Shown one piece after another: positions 36,287 to 44,852 of a DNA stretch of 64,000 nucleotides. The notes under the pieces are model-generated. The model searched no databases. It had not been told where the DNA came from and saw only the letters and a list, made by a program, of their open reading frames with translations. The translations under genes were made by a program, and so were the position numbers. Origin of the DNA: Cellulomonas pakistanensis (GTDB lineage Bacteria; Actinomycetota; Actinomycetes; Actinomycetales; Cellulomonadaceae); NCBI RefSeq assembly GCF_016862755.1, contig NZ_BONO01000001.1, positions 1 through 64,000 of the forward strand, given 5' to 3'. Position 1 is the first letter of the stretch; each line of letters starts with the position of its first letter.

Positions 36287-36540
36287 CCGCGTCCTCGGCG
36301 TACCCGGAGCTCTTCTCGAGAACATGGACACCGTGTCCCTCGGCGGACCCGGAGTTCTTCTCGAGCACGTGGACACCGCGTACCTCGGCGGACCGGGAGT
36401 TCTTCTCCAGCACGTGTACACCGTGTCCCTCGGCGATGGGAGGACTTCCGTCCGAGCATGCGTACGCCGCGTCCCTGGGGTACTCGGTGTACGCATGCCC
36501 AGGAAGAACTCGTGCCCCGCTGAGTGACACGGTGTACACG
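36287..36540. repeat. 45-bp tandem repeats with an inverted terminal unit
   Basis: Units at 36287-36330 (44 bp), 36331-36375, 36376-36420 (45 bp each) and a diverged 36421-36466; a fifth, partial unit follows, and 36488-36532 is a 45-bp unit in reverse orientation. Inverted repeats result: CGTGTACACCGTGTC (36413-36427) with 36526-36540, and nested GCATGCGTAC (36456-36465) with 36489-36498. The rest of the 36270-36683 gap holds no convincing gene. The period is a multiple of 3, so short open frames with 15-residue repeats appear on both strands, but none has a clear ribosome site. Confidence 0.85.
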
Positions 36541-36670
36541 TCGGCCCTGCTTGGAGACGCCGAGGAGGCAGGGGACGCCGGGGACGCCGGGAGCGTCGTG
36601 CAGCGCGCGGTCGTGCGCCCGCCCGCGAACCCGACCTGGGGACGACGGTCGATCCGCCCTCGCGGCGGCC

Positions 36671-36676
36671 TAGCGT
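36671..36676 (+). promoter_or_regulatory. -10 box, leaderless promoter of antitoxin-like gene
   Basis: TAGCGT, 7 bases before ATG 36684. Confidence 0.55.
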
Positions 36677-36683
36677 CGAGGGC

Positions 36684-36926
36684 ATGGAGACGATCACGAA
36701 GGAAGTGACCGCGCGGGAGTTCCGGTCCGGCCTCGCCTCGATGGTCAACGAGGTGGCGTTCGGCGGCGGCCGCGTGGGGCTGTGGCGGTACAACGAGCTC
36801 GTCGCGGTGCTGATCGGCGTCGACGACTTCCGGCTGCTCCGCAGGCTCGAGCAGGACCCCGGCGCCCGCGAGGTCGAGACGCTCGACGAGTGGGCCGCCC
36901 GGATCCGCTCGCACCCCGAGCCGTAG
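36684..36926 (+). CDS. Phd/YefM-type antitoxin-like protein
   Basis: 80-aa protein. TITKEVTAREFRSGLASMVNEV and the following GGGRVGLWRYNELVAVLIGVDDFRLLRRLEQD resemble the Phd/YefM fold (N-terminal DNA-binding beta sheet, then VAVLI-x-DDF), with a short C-terminal tail. No toxin gene follows; the next gene is csoR. It is therefore an orphan antitoxin, a stand-alone regulator, or a partner to a toxin elsewhere. Confidence 0.7.
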   Translation: METITKEVTAREFRSGLASMVNEVAFGGGRVGLWRYNELVAVLIGVDDFRLLRRLEQDPGAREVETLDEWAARIRSHPEP

Positions 36927-36968
36927 CGGGGTACGCGCGCAGACCCGGGATCTCCGTCCCACGTCGGA

Positions 36969-36990
36969 ATACCCCCAGGGGGTATAGCGT
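36969..36990 (+). promoter_or_regulatory. CsoR operator with -10 box
   Basis: ATACCCCCAGGGGGTAT (36969-36985) is a perfect palindrome around one central base and matches the GC-tract CsoR operator type. The -10-like TAGCGT at 36985-36990 abuts it. Cu(I)-free CsoR bound here would block the copper operon. Confidence 0.8.
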
Positions 36991-37037
36991 TGTGCGGGTG
37001 ACGGGGCACGTTCGTGCCTCGCCCGGAGGGAGCAGAC

Positions 37038-37319
37038 GTGCACGGCTACAGCGGCGACAAGGACGACTACCTCAAGCGCCTCAAGCGCATCGAGGGGCAG
37101 GTGCGCGGCATCGCGCGCATGGTGGACGAGGACGTGTACTGCATCGACGTGCTCACCCAGGTCGCCGCGGTCACCAAGGCGCTGCAGGCCGTGAGCATCG
37201 GGCTCGTCGAGGACCACCTCGGCCACTGCGTCGTGGACGCCGCCCGGCAGTCGCCGGAGGCCGGCGCCGAGAAGGTCCGCGAGGCCTCCGAGGCGATCGC
37301 CCGGCTCGTCCGCTCCTGA
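37038..37319 (+). CDS. csoR: Copper-sensing repressor CsoR
   Basis: 93-aa all-helical metal-sensing repressor. The Cu(I) ligands Cys35 (in VYCIDVL), His60 and Cys64 (EDHLGHC) are all present, in the same spacing as mycobacterial CsoR. The basic N-terminal KRLKRIEGQVRGIARM segment contacts DNA. GTG 37038 is 7 bases after GGAGGG. Cu(I) binding releases the operator upstream and induces copZ and copA. Confidence 0.93.
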   Translation: MHGYSGDKDDYLKRLKRIEGQVRGIARMVDEDVYCIDVLTQVAAVTKALQAVSIGLVEDHLGHCVVDAARQSPEAGAEKVREASEAIARLVRS

Positions 37320-37350
37320 CCACCACCCGCACCGCGAGAGGAACACCGCC

Positions 37351-37580
37351 GTGAGCCAGACCACCACCTTCTCCGTCGACGGCATGACCTGCGGCAACTG
37401 CGTCCGCCACGTCACCGAGGAGCTCACCGCGCTGCCCGGCGTCACCGACGTCCGCGTCGACCTGGTCGCCGGCGGCTCGTCGCCCGTCACCGTCACCTCC
37501 GACGGCCCGCTCGCCGACGACGCGATCAGCGCGGCGGTCGACGAGGCCGGCTACGCCGTCACGCCCCGGAAGTCGCTGCT

Positions 37581-37584
<4 letters not shown>
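37351..37584 (+). CDS. copZ: Copper chaperone CopZ
   Basis: 77-aa heavy-metal-associated domain with the Cu(I)-binding MTCGNC motif (about residues 12-17) and the usual beta-alpha-beta pattern. It carries Cu(I) to the ATPase encoded next. GTG 37351 after GAGAGGAAC; its stop overlaps the copA start. Confidence 0.92.
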
Positions 37585-40190
<2,606 letters not shown>

Positions 40191-40236
40191 CCGGCGGGTC
40201 CGCCCGCCGCACCGCAGGACGGACGCCCCGGCGCGC

Positions 40237-40242
40237 TAGCGT
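40237..40242 (+). promoter_or_regulatory. -10 box for cutC
   Basis: TAGCGT, 40 bases before GTG 40283; AAGGAG serves as ribosome site. Confidence 0.45.
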
Positions 40243-40282
40243 CGGGGCGTCCGTCGTCCCCTCCGCCGCGAAGGAGCAGCCC

Positions 40283-41038
40283 GTGCCCGCGTCCCGTCCC
40301 GTCCTCGAGATCGCCGTGCAGGACCTGGCGGGCTACCGGGTCGCCGCCGACGCCGGCGCCGCACGCACCGAGGTGTGCGCCGCGCTCGCCGCGACGGGCG
40401 GCCTGACCCCGGGCGCCGGCCTGCTGGCGGCGCTGGTCGCGGAGCGCGAGGCCCGCGCGGCCGACGGCGCCGCCCCGACCGGGATCCACGTGCTCGTGCG
40501 GCCGAGGCCCGGGTCGTTCGTCTACGACGCCGACGAGCTCGACGTGCAGGTCCGGGACGTCCGGGCGGCCGTGGCGCAAGGCGTCGACGGCGTCGTGGTC
40601 GGCCCGCTGACCGCGGACGGGCGCGTGGACGAGCCGGCGCTCGCCGCCCTCGTCGCCGCGGCGGACGGGCGCGAGGTCACGTTCCACCGCGCGGTCGACG
40701 CGGTGGCGGACCCGCTCGCCGTGCTGGACGCCCTGGCGGCGGCCGGGGTGACCCGCGTGCTGACCTCCGGCGGGGCGGCGCGCAGCATCGACGGCGTCCC
40801 GCGGCTCGCGGCGATGGTGCAGCACACGGCGGGCGCCGTGCAGGTCATGGCCGGCGGCGGCGTGCGGCCGGTCGACGTCGGCGCCCTCGTGGCGGCCGGC
40901 GTCGACGCGGTGCACCTGTCCGCGAGCCGCGCGGTCGCCGGCGACGGTGGCCCGGGCGGCGGCGGCTCGGCGGGCGGCCACACGGTCACGGACCCGGACC
41001 TGGTGGCGGAGGCGGCGGCCGCCCTGACCCGGGCCTGA
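40283..41038 (+). CDS. cutC: CutC-family protein
   Basis: 251-aa TIM-barrel protein. LEIAVQDLAGYRVAADAGAAR-type start (in part), HVLVRPRPGSFVYDADEL, VGPLTADGRVD, FHRAVDAVADP and VLTSGGAARSIDGV are conserved CutC blocks. It was named for copper homeostasis, but its molecular role is disputed. Its place right after the copper operon is suggestive, yet it has its own -10 box. GTG 40283 follows AAGGAG. Confidence 0.88.
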   Translation: MPASRPVLEIAVQDLAGYRVAADAGAARTEVCAALAATGGLTPGAGLLAALVAEREARAADGAAPTGIHVLVRPRPGSFVYDADELDVQVRDVRAAVAQGVDGVVVGPLTADGRVDEPALAALVAAADGREVTFHRAVDAVADPLAVLDALAAAGVTRVLTSGGAARSIDGVPRLAAMVQHTAGAVQVMAGGGVRPVDVGALVAAGVDAVHLSASRAVAGDGGPGGGGSAGGHTVTDPDLVAEAAAALTRA

Positions 41039-41053
41039 CGGCGGGTCGCGCCG

Positions 41054-41103
41054 CGAGGTCGTCGGTCGCGGCCACCGCGACCCCGGCGGAACCGACGACC
41101 TCG
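41054..41103. terminator. Bidirectional hairpin between cutC and ABC permease
   Basis: CGAGGTCGTCGGT (41054-41066) pairs exactly with 41091-41103; the loop holds a second small stem. The arm core GAGGTCGTC is the same as in the 15514-15581 repeats. Confidence 0.7.
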
Positions 41104-41124
41104 GGCGGAACCCCGGACCTCGAC

Positions 41125-41160
41125 GCGGCGGGCGCGGCGGGCGCGGCGGGCGCGGCGGCC
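41125..41160. repeat. 9-bp tandem repeat
   Basis: Four units of GCGGCGGGC, the last with one change, just past the end of the ABC permease gene. Confidence 0.75.
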
Positions 41161-41165
41161 GCGCC

Positions 41166-41966
41166 TCAGCGGAACCGGCGGCCCTCGTCGCGGCGGTAGG
41201 CCAGCACCGCGAGCGCCGCGAACAGCGCCGTCCACGCGAGCAGCACCGGCAGCGCCCACGCCGACCCCTCGATCCCGGTCGTCACCTGCACGACCAGGTC
41301 GCGCGCGGCCCGGGACGGCAGCGCCTGCGAGAGGGCGTCGAGCCAGGACGGGAAGGCCTCGGGCGGCAGGAACAGCCCGCCCGCGAACGCCAGCGGGAAC
41401 AGCACCGCCTGCACGACCGCGATCGCGGCCTTCGCCGACATCGCGTACCCGATCGCCAGGCCGAGCAGGGTGAACGGCACAGCCACGACCGGCACCATCG
41501 CGATCCCGCCGAGGAACCGCGCGGGGCTGGTCGACGCCGCGGTGAGCAGCACGGCGATCAGGACCACCGGCACCTGAGCGCCGAGGCAGAACACGATCGC
41601 GTTCACCACCCGCCCGGCGAGCCGCGGTCCCGCCCCGGCGGGCAGGGTGCGGACGTACGGGTCGAACGCGAGCTGCCGGTCCTCGGAGACGCCCGCGCCG
41701 AGCGTGAACAGGCACGCCGACATCACCGCGAACGTGCCGAGCTGGGCGACCGCCGCCACCGACGCCAGCGGGTGCTCCGCGACCGCGGGCTGCGGCACGA
41801 CGAAGAACAGCAGCGCCAGCGACGGGAACAGCAGGTTGCCGATCACCGCGATCGGCACGCGCACCGACTCCAGGAGCTGGAACCGGGTGTGCAGCAGGGC
41901 CAGCGCCAGCCAGGACCGCGTCCCGGCGGCGCGGGTCGCGGGCGCGGAGGGGGTGGCAGCGGTCAT
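41166..41966 (-). CDS. ABC-2 type exporter permease
   Basis: 266-aa membrane protein with six hydrophobic helices and the ABC-2 pattern LFPSLALLFFVVPQP, then LAGRVVNAIVF and FPLAFAGGLFLPPEAFPSWL, characteristic of drug or lipid exporters. ATG 41966 overlaps the ATPase stop (ATGA), so the two are made in step. Substrate unknown. Confidence 0.85.
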   Translation of the reverse strand: MTAATPSAPATRAAGTRSWLALALLHTRFQLLESVRVPIAVIGNLLFPSLALLFFVVPQPAVAEHPLASVAAVAQLGTFAVMSACLFTLGAGVSEDRQLAFDPYVRTLPAGAGPRLAGRVVNAIVFCLGAQVPVVLIAVLLTAASTSPARFLGGIAMVPVVAVPFTLLGLAIGYAMSAKAAIAVVQAVLFPLAFAGGLFLPPEAFPSWLDALSQALPSRAARDLVVQVTTGIEGSAWALPVLLAWTALFAALAVLAYRRDEGRRFR

Positions 41967-42922
41967 CGGGGCTCCCCGTCGGTCGTGGCGGGCGTGGGCG
42001 CGGCGCCGGGAGCGCCGGACGCGGCGGGCGCGCCCGGCGTCCCGGACGTGAGCGCGAGGAACGCCTCCTCGAGCGAGGCGCCGCGCACCTCCAGGTCGCG
42101 GAACGGCACGTCGTCGCGCACCAGCGCGCGGACCACCGCGTCGGCGTCCGGGGCGAGCAGCACCGTGCGCCGCCCCTCCCGCCGGACGTCCAGCACCCCG
42201 GGCAGCGCGTGCAGGCGGGCCTCCTCGCTCTCCGGCACCTCGACCAGCACCCGCCGCGCGGCCGCCATCGCCAGGACGGCGGGCAGGTCGTCGTCGGCGA
42301 GCACCCGGCCGGAGCCGACCACGACCACCCGGCGGGCGAGCGCCTCGATCTCCTCGAGGTAGTGGCTCGTGACGATCACGGTCGCGCCGCCGGACTGGTA
42401 GTCGCGCAGCGCGTCCCACAGGGTGTGCCGGGCGTCGACGTCCAGGCCGGTGGTCGGCTCGTCGAGCAGCACGACCCGCGGCCGGCCGACCAGGGACAGC
42501 GCCACCGCGAGCCGGCGCCGCTGCCCGCCCGAGAGCCCGCCGGTCTGCCGCCGCGCGAGGTCGCCGAGCCCGAACCGCTCGAGCACCTCGCCCCGCGGCA
42601 TCGGGTCGGCGTAGTGCCCGGCGACCAGGTCGACCACCTCGCCGACCCGCAGCGTCGCCGGCAGCCCGGTCTCCTGCGGCGTGGTGCCGAGGCCCGCGCG
42701 CGCCGCGGGCTCGCGCGGGTCGCGGCCCATCAGCCGCACCGTGCCGGCGTCCGGCCGCCGCACCCCGTTCACGAGCGACAGCAGCGTCGACTTGCCGGCG
42801 CCGTTCGGCCCGAGCAGCCCGACCAGCTCGCCCTCCCCGACGGACAGCGACACGTCGTCCAGGGCGACGACCTCGCCGTACCGGCGGGTGACGCGGTCCA
42901 GCTCGACGACCGGGGCGGTCAC
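41963..42922 (-). CDS. ABC exporter ATP-binding protein
   Basis: 319-aa ATPase of the DrrA/CcmA-like export group: Walker A LLGPNGAGKSTLLS (about residues 35-48), signature LSGGQRRRLAVALS, Walker B VVLLDEPTTGLD and switch TSHYLEE. The C-terminal extension (about 220-319) ends in a Pro/Ala-rich tail. GTG 42922 overlaps the stop of a 15-codon leader ORF; no other start fits before the first strand. Confidence 0.88.
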   Translation of the reverse strand: MTAPVVELDRVTRRYGEVVALDDVSLSVGEGELVGLLGPNGAGKSTLLSLVNGVRRPDAGTVRLMGRDPREPAARAGLGTTPQETGLPATLRVGEVVDLVAGHYADPMPRGEVLERFGLGDLARRQTGGLSGGQRRRLAVALSLVGRPRVVLLDEPTTGLDVDARHTLWDALRDYQSGGATVIVTSHYLEEIEALARRVVVVGSGRVLADDDLPAVLAMAAARRVLVEVPESEEARLHALPGVLDVRREGRRTVLLAPDADAVVRALVRDDVPFRDLEVRGASLEEAFLALTSGTPGAPAASGAPGAAPTPATTDGEPR

Positions 42923-42966
42923 CGGGCTCGCCCACGTGGCTCGGCGGGGGCGGTGCTGCGGGACAT
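42919..42966 (-). CDS. 15-aa leader ORF before the ABC exporter
   Basis: ATG 42966 with AGGAG 4 bases before it encodes MSRSTAPAEPRGRAR, and its TGA overlaps the GTG of the ATPase gene (GTGA). The ATPase start has no ribosome site of its own, so this peptide probably exists to couple translation, or to attenuate it if ribosomes stall. Confidence 0.6.
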   Translation of the reverse strand: MSRSTAPAEPRGRAR

Positions 42967-43093
42967 GGGGCTCCTCGGTCGGTGCACGCGGCGAGCCGCG
43001 CGCGCGGCCGCCCTGACAACCTGGACCAGCCGGGCTCCCCCGCACAAGTCCGGCGCCACAGCCGGCGTCCAGGCGACGGTCAGCCGCCGGGCC

Positions 43094-43099
43094 TACGCT
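43094..43099 (+). promoter_or_regulatory. -10 box, leaderless promoter of CPBP gene
   Basis: TACGCT, 7 bases before GTG 43107. Confidence 0.55.
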
Positions 43100-43106
43100 G
43101 CCGGGC

Positions 43107-44003
43107 GTGACCGCCCGCGACCCGAGCCGACCCGCGACCGCCGCGACCCCCGACGCGCCCGCACCCGCGACACCCGGAGTGCCCCCGCCGGCCGGCGTCG
43201 AGGTCGCCGGCCCGACGCCGGGCGGTGCGCCGCCCGTCTCCGAGCGCGCCCGCCGGCGCCGGCTGACCGCGGAGATCTGGATCGTCCTCGGCCTGTCGCT
43301 CGGGCAGTCCGCCGTGTACGCGGTGGTCAACATCGCCGCCCGGCTGACGGCGGGCACCCCGCTCGCCTCGCAGAGCGCCACGCTCAACGCCAGCCGGTCC
43401 GCCCGGCCCTACCTCGACCTGACCTACCAGCTGCTGTCGATCGGGTTCGCGCTGGTGCCGGTCGCCCTCGCGCTGTTCCTGCTGTCCGCGAACGGGCGCA
43501 GCGCCGCCCGCCGCATCGGCCTCGACGGGTCGCGCCCCGGCCGGGACCTCGGGGTCGGGTTCGGCCTGGCCGCGCTCATCGGGCTGCCCGGCCTCGCCCT
43601 GTACGCGGTGGGCCGGGCGGTCGGGATCACCGTCGAGGTCCAGGCCGCCGCGCTGAACGCCGCGTGGTGGACCGTGCCGGTGCTGGTCCTGTCGGCGCTG
43701 CAGAACGCGCTGCTCGAGGAGGTGATCGTGGTCGGCTACCTCATGGAGCGGCTGCGCGAGCTGCGCTGGCGGACCCCGGCGATCCTCGTGACCAGCGCGG
43801 TGCTGCGCGGCTCGTACCACCTGTACCAGGGCATCGGGCCGTTCGTCGGGAACGTCGTCATGGGCCTGGTGTTCGCCGAGTACTACCGCCGGCGGCGGCG
43901 CACGATGCCGCTCGTCGTCGCGCACACGGTGCTCGACGTCGTGGCGTTCGTCGGGTACGCGCTGATCCCCGCGGCGTGGCGCGAGGCGCTCGGCATCCGC
44001 TGA
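43107..44003 (+). CDS. CPBP-family intramembrane metalloprotease
   Basis: 298-aa membrane protein (Abi/CAAX protease fold). A Pro/Ala-rich cytoplasmic N-terminus of about 45 residues precedes about seven helices. Motif 1 ALLEEVIVVGYLMERL with the EE pair (about residues 205-220), motif 2 RGSYHLYQG and motif 3 VVAHTVLDV supply the glutamates and histidines that bind zinc. Substrates unknown; relatives act in bacteriocin immunity or protein processing. Confidence 0.88.
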   Translation: MTARDPSRPATAATPDAPAPATPGVPPPAGVEVAGPTPGGAPPVSERARRRRLTAEIWIVLGLSLGQSAVYAVVNIAARLTAGTPLASQSATLNASRSARPYLDLTYQLLSIGFALVPVALALFLLSANGRSAARRIGLDGSRPGRDLGVGFGLAALIGLPGLALYAVGRAVGITVEVQAAALNAAWWTVPVLVLSALQNALLEEVIVVGYLMERLRELRWRTPAILVTSAVLRGSYHLYQGIGPFVGNVVMGLVFAEYYRRRRRTMPLVVAHTVLDVVAFVGYALIPAAWREALGIR

Positions 44004-44015
44004 CCGCGGCCCGGG

Positions 44016-44663
44016 TCAGACCCCGGTCGACGCCGCCGGTCCGGACGCCGCCGGCCCCGACCCCGCCGGGCGCGGGCCCCCGGCCCGCCCGTCCGCGGCG
44101 AGCTGCCGGCTCAGCGACCGCGTCGCGAACCCGCCCACCAGCATGACGACGCCGGCGACGAACGCGAACAGCCCGTACACGGTGAGGATCACCTCGACGG
44201 TGCCCTGGGGCTTGATGGCGAGCAGCAGCCCGAACAGGAACCCGACGAGGCCGAACACCAGCGTCGCGGACCAGGCCAGGTCGCGGGCCCGGTACTGCGT
44301 CACCGCGACGATCACGGCCGTGACGCCGAGCACGAGCACCCAGAGCGCGAGCAGGTAGAACAGGGTCAGCGCGGTGACGTCGGGCCACAGCATGATGAGC
44401 GCGCCGAACCCGATGCTCACCAGGCCCTCGGCCACCAGCCAGCCGAACCCGGGCCGGCCGCGCGCCAGCAGCGCCTGGAGCAGCACGACCGCCCCGTCGA
44501 CGACGGCGAACACGCCGAACACCCACACGAGCGCCACGAGCGTGCCGAGCGGCTCGACCAGCAGCAGGAGGCCGAGCACGATCATCAGCACGCCGCGGAG
44601 CACCGGCAGCCACCACACCGAGCGCAGCGCCGCCGCGACCCGTCCCTGCACGTCCTGCGCCAC
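44016..44663 (-). CDS. HdeD-family membrane protein (DUF308)
   Basis: 215-aa protein with six hydrophobic helices in three DUF308 pairs (VLMIVLGLLLLVEPL, LVSIGFGALIMLWPD, VLVLGVTAVIVA). HdeD proteins are linked to acid resistance in E. coli; in actinobacteria the role is unknown. The C-terminal 30 residues are Pro/Gly-rich. GTG 44663. Divergent from the large flippase-like gene. Confidence 0.85.
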   Translation of the reverse strand: MAQDVQGRVAAALRSVWWLPVLRGVLMIVLGLLLLVEPLGTLVALVWVFGVFAVVDGAVVLLQALLARGRPGFGWLVAEGLVSIGFGALIMLWPDVTALTLFYLLALWVLVLGVTAVIVAVTQYRARDLAWSATLVFGLVGFLFGLLLAIKPQGTVEVILTVYGLFAFVAGVVMLVGGFATRSLSRQLAADGRAGGPRPAGSGPAASGPAASTGV

Positions 44664-44734
44664 GCGCGCCTCCCCGGTCCTCGAGCAGCGGCCGCAGCCG
44701 TCCGGCGGCGTCCCTGCCGGTCACGCTAGACCGC

Positions 44735-44782
44735 GGGCGTCATCCTCGCGACGGAGACGCCGCCCGCGGGGCGTCATCCTCG
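44735..44782. repeat. 14-bp direct repeats in divergent promoter region
   Basis: GGGCGTCATCCTCG at 44735-44748 and 44769-44782 (34 bp apart), each followed within a few bases by GACGGA. A regulatory site pair is possible. Confidence 0.6.
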
Positions 44783-44839
44783 GGGACGGAATCCGCGCGA
44801 CGGAGCACGCAGGGGCCTTCCCGAGCGACTCGCGCTGCC

Positions 44840-44845
44840 TAGACT
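44840..44845 (+). promoter_or_regulatory. -10 box, leaderless promoter of flippase-like gene
   Basis: TAGACT, 7 bases before ATG 44853. Confidence 0.55.
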
Positions 44846-44852
44846 CGCCACC

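Noticed and set aside
36324..36527. 67-codon protein with 15-residue repeats across the 45-bp array
   Set aside because: No ribosome site, repeats translate on both strands, and the later part loses the pattern; more likely a by-product of the DNA repeat.
36287..36540. CRISPR array
   Set aside because: The 45-bp units are contiguous without unique spacers, include an inverted unit, and no cas gene is near.
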